Assembly: GCA_023053685.1 (NCBI GenBank)
Contig: JALIGW010000016.1
Coordinates: 9,607,501 to 9,671,500, forward strand
Direction: 5' to 3'
Origin: Diadophis punctatus similis
Lineage: Eukaryota; Chordata; Lepidosauria; Squamata; Dipsadidae
DNA length: 64,000 nt
The position numbers and the translations under genes are program-made. Shown here one piece after another: positions 1 to 9,649 of the stretch; position 1 is the first letter of the stretch, and every line of letters starts with the position of its first letter. A model generated the notes under the pieces. It had not been told where the DNA came from and did not search any database. It saw only the letters and a list, made by a program, of their open reading frames with translations.

Positions 1-16
1 GTGATACAATTGTGAA

Positions 17-72
<56 letters not shown>

Positions 73-123
73 ATAACAACAACAACAACAACAACAACAG
101 TAGTAGTAGTAGTAGTAGTAGTA
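17..123. repeat. Compound trinucleotide microsatellite (AGT)n-(AAC)n-(AGT)n
   Basis: About 18 AGT units run from 17, change to AAC units near 74-98, and return to AGT up to 123. The two motifs share a phase, so the AAC block looks like a later variant that expanded inside the AGT array. It lies about 130 bases from a minus-strand L1 fragment. Confidence 0.95.
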
Positions 124-249
124 TTTGCTTGTCCATATTAATAAACCTTCATTGTATAGTTAATCATTCTCTTAAATGTTTGAGTTTCTAACTTCTGTTT
201 CTGTTAACTAACCATTGGTAAAACGAGTCTCATGTTAAAAAAATATTCT

Positions 250-755
250 GTTTCTTCCTTCTCCTTTATTTTGAGTGTTAGTCTATCCATATCCGAGCAT
301 TCTAATATTTTTTTATTACACTTTCATCTGTAGGGATATCTTCATTTTTCCACTTGTGCAAAAACAATTCTCACTGCTGTTAACACATGTAAAATTAAAT
401 ATTAAAATTAAATACATATTTAATTGTATTTTATTGTACTTTTCTGGTAAAATACCCAACAAGAATATTTCTGGTTTTAAATCTACTATATGCTGCTTTA
501 CCATTTCTTCTAACCATGTATGTACTTTTGTCCAATATTTTTTTGCCTTTGGACATGTCCACCACATATGGTAGTACGAACCTGGTATCTGATTACATTT
601 CCAACATTTGGCAGACATGTTTTTAAACATCTTTGCCATTCTTGCTGGTGGTAAATGCCACCTATAAAACATTTTATATAAATTTTCCCTCCAGTTGCCG
701 TTATTGAATGCCGAGTCATTATGTAATTTGCACAATGTCCTGTAGAAAATCATTT
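250..755 (-). mobile_element. L1 LINE fragment, ORF2 C-terminal part (broken)
   Basis: A minus-strand frame (753 down to 316) gives a protein with an L1 ORF2 C-terminal signature: YRWHLPPARMAKMF, then a cysteine/histidine knuckle (CWKC, 8 residues, H, 4 residues, C) in KCWKCNQIPGSYYHMWWTC. The same block recurs in the L1 copies at 12.7-13.7 and 51.9-52.6 kb, so the family is clear within the window. The endonuclease and the core of the reverse transcriptase are absent. The frame degrades towards the 3' end, after the segment matching PEIFLLGILPEKY. This is a dead, 5'-truncated retrotransposon piece. Confidence 0.9.
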
Positions 756-1452
756 ATGCCTATATCTGGACTGGCATGCATAATAAAGGAGACAGTTTAT
801 CTTGGGCTGTGCTTGAAGTTGACATATAAGTATTACACAAGGGGCAAAGTTGCAGTGATGTCAGTGTGTTTGGCCCATTCCAAACGAAGTGATTCATCAA
901 TAGCAAGTTATGAGTCCCTTGACCACAGGTTGAAGTATTTTTCTGACGAGCAAGCCTCATGCTGATTGTGTCACTTAGACTTCTTTGGACATCTAGGCTA
1001 TGGAAGACTTGTCATAAGGCATCTTGCAGTGATGACACAGAACTCCAGATGTAACTGGAAATTTATATATTCCCTTTAGAGCTCTGAAAGTCTACAAGCG
1101 TGCGTAAGAAGCACAAGGTTTTTTTTTTATCAGCTGAAATTGTCTTTTGTGAATTTCATTAAATCAGTGGTGCAGAACCTGAGGCATTAAGGCTGCATTC
1201 AGCTCCCCAAAGCCTCACATACCTCCCTTAGAGATTTCCACAAGTTGTTAATGAAGCTGCAACTTTTAATAGAACAAACTTTTAAGCACATGCCTTTTTT
1301 TTAAACTTGTATGAATTTGCTTCTTTGTACAGGAATGTACCCAAACGAACATCTCTTTCCCCTCTTTAAAGAACTGTTTACCTAAACAATGTACTTTTAT
1401 ACCGTATTCCTAAAGTAAATATATTTCTTTTTGTTTGCCACTTCTATCTCTC
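756..1452. other. Unassigned sequence
   Basis: AT-rich sequence between the L1 fragment and the next LINE. The first ~220 bases may still be diverged L1. The rest shows no open frame above background, no repeat shared with other parts of the window and no RNA gene. Confidence 0.5.
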
Positions 1453-2194
1453 ATTTGTATTTGTATTTGTATTTGTTTATTTGTCAAGCATGTATGATTA
1501 TAAACAAAGTATAAACAGTAAACATGATTGAATATATATGTAATAGTACAAGCATGAATAAGAGTAAAAGAGGTAAGAATATATGTGAACATTAGGACAG
1601 GAACGGTAGGCACGATTGTGCGCTTATGCACGTCCCTTAACGACCTCTTAGGAATGGGGTGAGGTCGATGGTAGATAATCTGAGGTTGAAGTTTTGGGGG
1701 TTTGGGGAAGAAACTACTGAGTCAGGTAAAGTGTTCCAGGCGTTAACAACTCTGTTGTTGAAGTCGAATTTTTTGCAATCAAGTCTGGAGCAATTTACAT
1801 TAAGTTTGTATCTATTGTGAGCTCTTATATTATTGTGGTTGAAGCTGAAGTAGTCATTAACAGGTAGGACATTGAGGCAGATAATTTTGTGAGCTACACT
1901 TAGGTCAGATCGAAGGCGGCAGAGTTCTAAATTTTGAAGTCCCAAAATTTCAAGTCTGGTTTCATAAGGAATTCTGTTTTGAACATAGGAATGTAATACT
2001 CTTCTTGTGAAGTATCGCTGGACATTCTCAATTGTGTTAATGTCTGATATGTAGTGTGGGTTCCAGGCTGATGAGCTGTATTCAAGAATCGGTCTAGCAA
2101 ATGTTTTGTATGCTCTGGTTAAGAGTACAATGTTACCAGAGAAGAAGCTGCGCAAGATTAGGTTAATCACTCTTTCATTTGTGACCGTATGCAT
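1453..2194 (-). mobile_element. CR1/L2-clade LINE, 3' end with ORF2 C-terminus (relic)
   Basis: The minus strand is open for 185 codons (2194 to 1637). It reads like the post-RT region of CR1/L2/Rex-type LINEs: RPILEYSSSAWNPHYISDI, then ENVQRYFTRRVL, a GLQNLELCRLRSDL segment, and AWNTLPDSVVSS near the end. The 3' UTR follows on the left and ends in ATTTGT repeats (1453-1480 on plus), the AT-rich tail. Three related copies occur at 12323-12668 (-), 57991-58620 (+) and 59917-60154 (+). All share the block equivalent to 'acctcaccccattcctaaga' and a 3' UTR with 'gtgcctaccgtc'. It is 5'-truncated. The exact clade name is uncertain. Confidence 0.85.
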
Positions 2195-2333
2195 GCTTAA
2201 GATGACATTTTTAAAAAAAAATCACAAAAACATACTTTTTTTTCTCCTTTCTCCCCCTCAGTATGTACAAAAGCTTTCCTTAACCTTTCCACTTCCTGAA
2301 GATCAGTACCAAAAATATCTTCCAGAGATAACA

Positions 2334-2353
2334 GAATAACAGAGTTGGAAGGA
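2334..2353 (-). mobile_element. Short CR1 3'-end remnant
   Basis: The bases reading 'aacagagttggaaggaatag' match the reverse complement of the CR1 3' terminus seen elsewhere in the window (for example 62321-62340). Only about 20 bases remain before a SINE begins. Confidence 0.5.
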
Positions 2354-2596
2354 ATAGCACTTTACAATAGCACTTTACTTATATACCGCTTCATAGTGCT
2401 TTACAGCACTCTCTAAGCGGTTTACAGAGTTCAGCATATTGCCCCCAACAATCTGGGTCCTCATTTTACCCACCTCGGAAGGATGGAAGGCTGAGTCAAC
2501 CTTGAGCCTAGTGAGATTTGAACAGCCGAACTGCTAAACTAGCAATCAGCTGAAGGTCGCAATGCTGCTTTTAACCACTGCGCTATCTCAGCTCCT
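2354..2596 (-). mobile_element. tRNA-derived MIR/CORE-like SINE, full length
   Basis: Reverse orientation. The tRNA-like head lies near 2540-2596 and the central block complements 'ctcaaggttgactcagcctt'. The tail region complements 'taaaccgcttagagag' and ends in a tRNA-distal 'gtgctattg'-type repeat at the left. Closely similar copies are at 32809, 33770 and 51303. Confidence 0.9.
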
Positions 2597-2657
2597 CAAC
2601 CTTGAACCTTGAAGGTTTTTGTAGTCCAACACCCTGCTCAAACCAGAGATCCTATAC

Positions 2658-2694
2658 CAGTGATGGCTAACCTTTTTCAGTACTGGAAGCCCAT
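2658..2694 (+). mobile_element. hAT end fragment (family C)
   Basis: 'cagtgatggctaacctttt' matches the terminal bases of the hAT elements at 22594, 48050 and 50106. It is cut off at 2694 by the TA-flanked MITE that follows. Confidence 0.55.
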
Positions 2695-2696
2695 TA

Positions 2697-3093
2697 CATG
2701 TGGTCCACAACTTAAAATCATTCATTTAATAATCATTCAAAGTTACAACAGCACTGAAAAAAAATCACTTTTGACTGTTTTTCTCACTTACAACTGTGGC
2801 AGCATCCCCATGGTCACATGATCAAAATTCAGATGCTTGGCAATTGGTTTGTATTTATGACGGTTGCAGTGTGCTGGGATCATGTGATCACCTTTTGTGA
2901 TCTTCTGACAAGCAAAGTCAATGGAGAAGCGAGATTCACTTAACAACAGTGTTACTAATTTAACAACTGCAGTGATTCCCTTAACAACTGTGGGCAAGAA
3001 AAGCTGTAAAATGGGGCAAAACACACAACAGCTTTTTCACTTAGTAACAGAAATTTTGGGCACAGTTGTGGTTGTAAACCGAGGGCTTACCTG
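2697..3093 (+). mobile_element. TA-flanked MITE (family T, 'agtcctcgacttac' termini)
   Basis: It starts with a decayed form of the terminal repeat 'caggtagtcctcgacttac' and ends with the complement (cgagggcttacctg), with TA on each side (2695-2696, 3094-3095). The interior has the segment 'gacggttgcagtgt' and a repeated 'cttaacaact' motif, shared with 6230-6526 and 57706-58728. No transposase is encoded. TA target sites suggest Tc1/mariner-type mobilisation, but that is inferred. Confidence 0.8.
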
Positions 3094-3120
3094 TAGATGG
3101 GGTATGGGGAGTGGGTAGAT

Positions 3121-3315
3121 TAGTGGTGGTATTCAACCGGTTCTATCTGGTTTGGGAGAACCAGTAGCGCTGACTGCGGGTGGCCCGTAATCACGTCCTA
3201 TTTATCCATGTTTTTGAGGCTCTGCGCATTCGCGGAAGGCTGTGCGCATGCGCGGACGGGGCGCGGGCGCTCACATTTGCGAATCGGTAGGAAGGGTAAG
3301 TGAATACCATCCCTG
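3121..3315. mobile_element. hAT-type nonautonomous element (family A)
   Basis: The ends are 'tagtggtggtattcaacc' and 'gtgaataccatccctg', an imperfect inverted pair, flanked by a perfect 8 bp duplication GGGTAGAT (3113-3120 and 3316-3323). The interior contains 'tgcgcatgcgcg' at 3243-3254. It is 195 bp long with no coding capacity. Confidence 0.9.
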
Positions 3316-3356
3316 GGGTAGATGGACTACCTCTGCTTTGGCTTTAATGAAGTAGC

Positions 3357-3627
3357 TGTTAGAATATTCATGAACTGGGAGAGCCAATGGTAACAAGGTC
3401 AGCCAATGAATAAGCATAGCAACTAAATCAGCCAATGGGAGCTAACCACTTCTGAGTCTGTGCAGAGAATCGAAACTGGGATTTAAGCTTAAGGCTGGGT
3501 GTGGCTCCAGTCTCCACTCTGTACTCTTCCACTCTGAACTCTGAACTCTGCTAAAATGAAACTAACTAGAAGCTACTTGTGTTTTACTTTTAACTGTTGC
3601 TACATTGAAGAAGAACTCTGCTAATGG

Positions 3628-3677
<50 letters not shown>

Positions 3678-3849
3678 AGTATATATATACAGTATGTGTA
3701 TATGTATATGTATATGTATATGTATACTGTATGTATATGTTTATGTTTATGCTTATGCTTATGCTTATGTTTATAAAGAAGTTATTGAATCCAGCTGAAT
3801 CAGTCATCTGTGTGCGCTTCTGGTTTTGATTTTGCAATGAACTTTAATA
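3357..3849 (+). mobile_element. Probable LTR (solo or orphan) with internal (GT)n array
   Basis: It begins TGTTAGAATA, the form expected of an LTR start, and ends near 'actttaata', a one-mismatch partner of TAACA. The first 100 bases carry three CCAAT motifs (gagccaatgg, cagccaatga, cagccaatgg). A TATA-like 'gatttaag' and a pyrimidine-rich start region (ctccagtctccactctg) follow. Directly after the end comes 'tagtatcagagcc' (3848-3860), resembling the initiator-Met-tRNA primer-binding site used by copia-like elements. A GT/AT microsatellite at 3628-3772 lies in the distal half. No gag or pol is recognised downstream, so the internal region is missing or decayed. Confidence 0.5.
3628..3772. 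repeat. (GT)n then (GTATAT)n / (TTATGC)n compound microsatellite
   Basis: Roughly 24 GT units to 3675, then mixed TATATG and TTATGT/TTATGC hexamers to about 3772. Confidence 0.95.
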
Positions 3850-3860
3850 GTATCAGAGCC

Positions 3861-4290
3861 TAAAGATCCCTATTTTAGTTAGTTCTCATTTCTGGTGCTT
3901 TCTGAAGAAGCACTAAAGCAGCTATATTGAAATATAATTTTTGATATATACAAATAAAAGACTGAACAGAGCCCTAGTTACCTTGAAAAATATTTCTTGT
4001 ATGCATTATAGTGTGACAATCTGTGAGATAGATTTCTAACAAGGTTGTGAGGCAAAAATATATAATGTTTTCTGTTCATGGCTGCCTTTAAATAACGCAT
4101 TTACAAGGACATGTACTGCAAAATAAATATCTATTATTGTCCTTTGAAGTGTAACCTGCTTTTCTCAAAGGGTTATACTTTCCTACGATAATCTTAGTTA
4201 CGAAGAGAAGCATTTGTCATTCATCCTTCGCCCATACCAATATGTATAAGAATAAATGCATTATTTTGCACTGGATACATAAGGAGAAAG
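3861..4290. other. Unassigned sequence
   Basis: AT-rich DNA following the LTR-like unit. It would be the internal region of an LTR element if one existed, but no gag-, protease- or RT-like frame is visible. No other repeat is recognised. Confidence 0.5.
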
Positions 4291-4298
4291 TATGACAT

Positions 4299-5061
4299 CA
4301 GTGGTGGGTTCCTACCAGTGCGGTCCACTCTATAGCACCGGTAGTGGCCCGCTGGTGACATCACAGTACCGGTGCGGTTGGTTGCCGGTCCCTGGGCGCC
4401 GCCATTAAAAAATTTTATTTATTTTTATTTTTTTAAAAAAAAATTCTGCGCATGACCAGAAGCCAAGCTTCCGGCACTGCGCATGCGCTGCCTTCCTACC
4501 CCACAGTGAGTCCAAGCAGGGGAGGATGGCTGAGGGATCGCATGAGACGCTGAAAGAACGGGCGGCAGGAGCTATCTCCATTCCCCTCCCTTCAGCAGTC
4601 CGAGAAGCCACAAACACGTGGTGATGATCCTAGGCATTTTCGCACGTTTGAGGCTTCTCGAGCTGCTGAGGAGAGAGGGAATGGGTGGCAGAATCTATCT
4701 CAGTTCCCCTCCCTTAAGCAGTCCGAGAAGCCACGAACGTGCAGTGATGATCCCAGGCATTTTCACACGTTCAAGGCTTCTCGAGCTGCTGAGGGGAGCG
4801 GGAACGGGCTGCAGGAGCCTAGGATCATCGAATGGGGAGAAGCATTCAGGCCGGACGGAGCCTCCTAGAAGAACCACTGCCGCGGTCTTGCTGCTTCCGC
4901 TGTGGGGGGCTGCGTTGCGGGTGGGCAATGCCCCCCTGCTTCTCTGGCCGCTGCCAAGCTCCCGATGCCCACACCCACCCAGTCACATGGCTGGCAAGCC
5001 ACACCCACAAAATAAGCCACACCCACAGAGTGGTAGTAAAAAAATTAGGAACCCGCCCCTG
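4299..5061. mobile_element. hAT-type nonautonomous element, 763 bp (family A)
   Basis: Starts 'cagtggtgggttcctacc' and ends 'taggaacccgcccctg', with a perfect 8 bp duplication TATGACAT at 4291-4298 and 5062-5069. The interior includes a CpG-rich segment and two ~120 bp imperfect tandem units (about 4570-4690 and 4691-4810), each containing 'cagtccgagaagccac' and 'aggcttctcgagctgctgag'. 'tgcgcatgcgct' lies at 4478-4489. Apparent open frames here are not conserved with the sister copy at 5776 and are not genes. Confidence 0.95.
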
Positions 5062-5069
5062 TATGACAT

Positions 5070-5516
5070 GCAAAACTTTGTAAGACTGAGAAATTGAGTG
5101 AATATTACAGGTTAAACCTCATGTGGTGTTATGTCTGCCAACATTTTTTAAGAATAGGAAATGTGTCAATAAGATTAGGAAAAATGTGGAATCTCTGGAT
5201 TCAAAGATTATTGTCTGCCAGTTTGGGAAAAATGAAACTTTTTTCTTTTCTGCATGAAACTTTAGCAAACCTAGGGGCAATTTGGTTCAGGAAACAAGAT
5301 TTTTAAAGCTTTTAAAGACCTTCCTGCAGTGCTGAGGCTTTGATCCAAATTGAAAACACCAATTTTGGCTGCTAGCGAAATTGGAACTCCCTGCTGCTGC
5401 ATTTACTGTTTTTGAAAAATTGAAGTTCTAATTACAGATCAGTAGATATGCCCACTTTTACTGTTAAGTAGCTTGACTGAAAGTGATAGCACTTGTTCAG
5501 TAATGTATCTGCACGT
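5070..5516. other. Unassigned sequence
   Basis: Unique-looking AT-rich sequence between two hAT insertions. No repeat, RNA gene or convincing coding frame is seen. Confidence 0.5.
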
Positions 5517-5668
5517 CAGCGGTGGGTTGCTCCTGGTTCGGCCCGGTTCTAAGAACCGGTAGCGCCAGCGGTGGGAGGCTCCGCCCACCTGCCCAGGACG
5601 CTTCTGCGCATGCGCAGAAGCATCTCTCTCTTGCGCGAACCGGTAGTAAAGGATTTTAGAAGCCACTG
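5517..5668. mobile_element. hAT-like element (family A), short
   Basis: The termini 'cagcggtgggttgctcc' and 'ttagaagccactg' are hAT-like. The interior has 'gaaccggtagcgcc' and a perfect 'tgcgcatgcgca' (5605-5616). A clean 8 bp duplication is not present, so the boundaries are approximate. Confidence 0.65.
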
Positions 5669-5775
5669 CTATTGCATGTGTAACACAGGATACCTTTGAG
5701 GAAATCAATTGCACTTTCAAAGCTTAAAGGCAGCCCATTTGGAACTGGGAATGGGGAAAGCTGAATTGTTTGGGG

Positions 5776-6194
5776 CAGTGGTGGGTTCCTACCAGTGTGG
5801 TCCACTCTATAGCACCGGTAGCGGCCTGCTGGTGACATCACAGTACCGGTGCGGTCGGTTGCCGGTGCCTGGGCGCCGCCATTATATATATATGGATGGT
5901 TGAGGGAGCGCGTGAGATGCTGAAAGAACGGGCGGCAGGAGCTATCTCCATTCCCCTCCCTTCAGCAGTCCGAGAAGCCACGAACGTGCGGTGATGATCC
6001 TAGGCATTTTCGCACGTTTGAGGCTTCTCGAGCTGCTGAGGGGAGGGGGAATGGGCAGCAGGACCTATCTCAGTTCCCCTCCCTTCAGCAGTCCGAGAAG
6101 CCACGCCCACCCAGTCACATGGCTGGCAAGCCACACCCACAAAATAAGCCACGCCCACAGAGTGGTAGTAAAAAAAATTAGGAACCCTCCCCTG
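5776..6194. mobile_element. hAT-type nonautonomous element, 419 bp (family A)
   Basis: Perfect 8 bp duplication GTTTGGGG at 5768-5775 and 6195-6202 around termini 'cagtggtgggttcctacc' and 'aggaaccctcccctg'. It is an internally deleted sister of the 763 bp copy at 4299: the first ~100 bases and the last ~120 bases match, with a short (AT)n at 5884-5892 at the deletion point. Confidence 0.95.
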
Positions 6195-6229
6195 GTTTGG
6201 GGGCAGGAATTATGGGGAGATTTTTAATA

Positions 6230-6526
6230 CAGGTAGTCTCCGATTTGCAATAGTTTGTTTAGTGATTGTTCAGAGTTACAACAGCACTAAAAAAAAGTGA
6301 TTTATGACCATTTTTCTCACTTACAATCATCGCAACCTCCCCATGGTCAAAGAATCAAAATTCAGATGCTCGACAACTGTCTCCTATTTATGACGGTTGC
6401 AGTGTCCTGAGGTCATGTGATTCCGTTTTGCGACCTTTCTGACAAGCAAAGTCAATAGGGAAGCCACATTCACTTAACCGTGTTACTAACTTAAAACCTG
6501 CAGTGATTCACTTAACAACAGAAACT
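6230..6526 (+). mobile_element. TA-flanked MITE (family T), right end missing
   Basis: Begins 'caggtagtctccgatttgc' after TA (6228-6229). The interior matches 2697-3093, including 'gacggttgcagtgtcctg'. It stops at 'cttaacaacagaaac' without the complementary terminus. Confidence 0.8.
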
Positions 6527-6534
6527 TACCTAAC

Positions 6535-6773
6535 TAGGGAGTGGCAAAGGCTTAGGTTGGGAGCAAGGAAGCCGGAGAGCAGCTGGGCCGTGGGCGCCAC
6601 AAGGTTGAGGCAAGGGAGCCAAAGAGCAGCTGCAGCTCATGCCGCAGCGTGACTCTAAGGCACCAGCCAAGGCTTGCAAGGCCAATAAGTAGTCGCTGGG
6701 CGGACCAGGGCCAGCCAGCAATTTAACAACTGGTTCGGACAAAGTGGTGTGAACTGCTTGAATCCCACCACTG
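6535..6773. mobile_element. hAT-like fragment (family A end)
   Basis: The right terminus 'cttgaatcccaccactg' matches the family A/B ends, and 'aactggttcggac' is a decayed internal motif. The left end is not recognisable, so it is probably truncated against the preceding MITE. Confidence 0.5.
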
Positions 6774-7134
6774 GTGCATTTTGGGATTAGGCTGCCTGCC
6801 TGGATTGTTTCGGTACAAAATGGGGGCAAAGGAAGAATTCTGTAGGCTGCCTTAAATGTCTTCAGCAGAAGATAAGATCTAAATGTAATAATGAATGGAT
6901 TAGAATAAAAAAGTTGGGCTTCTGGAGTATAAATATGCCTTTATATTCCAGAAGCCTCAGCCCCAAAACCAGTTAGATTTAAATGTAATCTAAACAGATC
7001 CTAGGAGCCATGAAATGCTTTTGGAAGCCACACATGGCCTCAGGGCCAAGGATTCTATACAGTTTGCTTGCCTTTCCCTGCATGTTTTCCTTTAATGACA
7101 GGTACAAATGCTTTTCCCTTTGCAAAATATGAAT
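6774..7134. other. Unassigned sequence
   Basis: No repeat or gene recognised. A short imperfect inverted repeat 'ccttatattccagaagcc'/'cttctggagtataaatatgc' lies at about 6918-6958. Confidence 0.45.
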
Positions 7135-7182
7135 CCTTCCTTCCTTCCTTCCTTCCTTCCTTCCCGCCCGCCCGCCCGCCTT
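7135..7182. repeat. (TTCC)n-(CCCG)n microsatellite
   Basis: About seven TTCC units run into four to five CCCG units and back to pyrimidine-rich sequence. Confidence 0.9.
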
Positions 7183-7290
7183 CCTGCCTACCTTCCCCTG
7201 CAGTTTTCAATCTCTCTGACTTTTCACCAATAAGTTTGGATGGAGATGATGAGATGGTGCTTCAAACCCTGAGAACGACTTGAGGGTCTC

Positions 7291-8272
7291 ATCTAGAAAG
7301 CTGTACATAAAGTGCAGAGAAGAGCAACAAAGATGACTAGCGGACTGACAGCTAAAACATATGAAGAATGGTTGCAGGGATTGGGTATGTCTAGTTAAAT
7401 GAAAAGAAGGACTAGGAGTGACATGATATCAGTTTTCCAATATCCAAGGGGCTGCCAGAAAGAAGAGGGGGTCAACTATTTTCCAAAGCATCTGAAGTAG
7501 GGGTGGGTTCTAACTTACCTCGCTGCCGGTTCGTTTCCTCAAGATGGTGACCGCATGCACAGTGCCGGAAACTTGGCTTCTGCGCATGCTCAGAAGAAAA
7601 ATAAAAATAAAATTTAAAAAAATTTAAATTAAATTTTTTTTAAAAAAAGAAAGCTGAAAACAAGATGGCGACTGCATGCAGTGCCGGAAACTCGGCTTCT
7701 GCACATGCTCAGAAGAAAAATAAAATAAAAATTAAATTAAATTAAATTAAATTTTAAAAAAAATTAAAAAGAAAGCCAAAAACAAGATGGCAACCGCATG
7801 CACAGTGCCAGAAACTCAGCTTCTGCACATGCTCAGAAGAATTTTTTTAAAAAAAATCGAAAAAGAATTTGAAAAAAATATTAAAAAGATGGTGGCGCCC
7901 ATGGACTGGCACCGACCGATCCGGTTCAGTGACGTCATCGTGACGTCACCAGCAGGTTGCTACCGGTTTGGCTGAACTGGTTCAAACCGGGAGGAACCCA
8001 CCCCTGACCTGAAGGCAGGACAAGAAGCAATGGATGGAAAGTAATCAAGCAGACAACCAACCTAGAACCAAGGAGAAATTTCCTGACAGTTAAACAATTA
8101 ACCAGTGGAATGACTTGCATCCAGAAGTTGTAGGTGCTCCAACACTGGAAGTTTTTAAGAAGAGATTGGACAACTATTTGTCTGAAATGGTATAGGGTTT
8201 CCTGCTTGAGCAGAGGGTTGGACTAGAAGACCTCCAGAATCCCTTTCAATTCTGTTATTCTGTTATTCTGAT
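7291..8272 (+). mobile_element. CR1 LINE 3' end, split by a hAT
   Basis: Plus-strand CR1 ORF2 C-terminus and 3' UTR. The motif 'gtgcagagaagagcaac' is followed after the insertion by 'gaagcaatggatggaaa', 'tttcctgacagtt' and the 3' end 'ggactagaagacctcc' with a TTATTCTG tail. The hAT at 7498-8006 interrupts it exactly where CR1 should read 'caaagcacctgaaggcag'. Both ORF pieces carry frameshifts. Confidence 0.9.
7498..8006. mobile_element. hAT-type element inside CR1 (family A), 509 bp
   Basis: Termini 'taggggtgggttctaac' and 'gaggaacccacccctg'. Target duplication ATCTGAAG (7490-7497) / ACCTGAAG (8007-8014), 7 of 8 bases. The interior has three ~110 bp imperfect repeats, each with 'aagatggcgaccgcatgc'-like and 'ctcagaagaaaaataaaa'-like segments (about 7540, 7660 and 7780). 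Confidence 0.9.
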
Positions 8273-9221
8273 CTACTTAGATACAATAGTGAAGAATTTG
8301 ATGCTGTGACTACATTTGACCCGCATTTTACCCTGGGCTGACAAAATAAAATCAGCGTTGAACCTGCCTTTTTCCACACATTCCAGTTTTCCCAGAAAAG
8401 CCACCAGTGGAAAAGGATCATCCAGAACTTCAATCAAACGCTTGGATGGGCTTTCCACAGCAGATTAGAAGTTTGGGGGGAGGGGAAAGAGGGGAAAGGA
8501 GGAAGAATTACTTTACTGGCAGCTTAGGGAGTATTTATAGCTTTCATTTGTCATATTTTCCAGTTCTCTCTCTCTCTCTGCATCCTTGAAGACAGATTAT
8601 TTCATTAGTATAAGTCCCCACTGCACAGACCTCAAAGGGAGGCAAATATTAAAACAAATCAATTATTAAAGGTGCAATATTTCTTGGATATTAAAGAGGT
8701 GACAATTTTTCATTTCAGGTGATGATTTGGCAGGCACTGGAGTGCAGAGGTGGGCAATGCTAATTTTGCAAAAGAATAGTCCAAAAGACAATCCTTGGTG
8801 AATATGGTGGCTGAATGGAGGGATCGAGAACTTAACAGCAAGAGTTGAAATGGGTTCATGATAAGTCCACATAAGAACATGACTTCTTCATCTCAACGGG
8901 GCTGTTGTTGAAAAGCTCTGTCAGTATATTCAGTCTTTACAATTCCATAGTATTTCATGTTCTCTATACATAGCAAAACTAACACAGAAACAAGACCTTT
9001 TATACTAAAATCACATCTGTCGCTGATATTGTAGTATCATCAAAGCATCTATTCATAATGTTATGTTGGTAAAATCAAAGTGGAAAGGTTGATTGTCTTC
9101 AGCATAATCTTTCAAGATATACTATATGATATATAGAGATACCCTTACCTACTATTCATTGCTGTATTTACCATTGCTGGTAAATATGAGATTCTCCAGA
9201 TATTGCTGAATTGTTTTTCCT
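8273..9221. other. Unassigned sequence
   Basis: Nearly 1 kb of unique-looking AT-rich DNA with a short (CT)n at 8567-8580. No gene or repeat recognised. Confidence 0.5.
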
Positions 9222-9474
9222 AATTTATTTATTTATTTATTTGTGAGATTTATATACCGCCTCACAGTGCAAGCACTCTCTAAGCGGTTTACACCAGTAA
9301 GCAATGTATATTTATATTGCCCCCAACAATCTGGGTCCTCATTTTACCTACCTCGGAAGGATGGAAGGCTGAGTCAACCTTGAGCTGGTGAGATTTGAAC
9401 CGCTGACCTGTGGATCACAGTCAGCTAAAGTGGCCTGCAGTACCTGCCTCTAACCGCTGCACCACCTCGGCTCT
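9222..9474 (-). mobile_element. tRNA-derived MIR/CORE-like SINE, AAAT-tail subfamily
   Basis: Reverse orientation with an (ATTT)n tail on the left. 'gtgagatttatataccgcctc' corresponds to the tail, 'ccttgagctggtgagatttg' to the core and 'accgctgcaccacctcggct' to the head. It differs from the TTGCTA-tail subfamily in having 'ccagtaagcaatgtatattt'. Sister copies are at 15513 and 30625. Confidence 0.9.
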
Positions 9475-9649
9475 TAAAAGAATAATAGAATCAACCTAAT
9501 AGAATCAACCGGCACAGCCAGCTGATAAAAAATAGTGGGAGCTGTCATTGAAGCTGCAATGGAAGGATTACAGGGTACCTCCATCTTTGTTGTTGTCCAA
9601 TCAAGAAAGTGCTGGAATGTGAATAACAGGTCTATGCCAATAATTCAAT
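9475..9649. other. Short unassigned spacer
   Basis: No feature recognised. It contains a local repeat of 'agaatcaacc' near 9487-9510. Confidence 0.4.

Noticed and set aside
2697..3118. Frames at 2609-2821 and 2921-3118 as genes
   Set aside because: They lie in a noncoding MITE whose other copies do not keep the frames.
4618..5097. 159-codon frame in a GC-rich segment
   Set aside because: It covers the interior of a hAT with tandem repeats and is not kept in the sister copy at 5776-6194.
7540..7900. CRISPR-like spaced repeats
   Set aside because: Only three diverged ~110 bp units, inside a hAT element, in vertebrate DNA.
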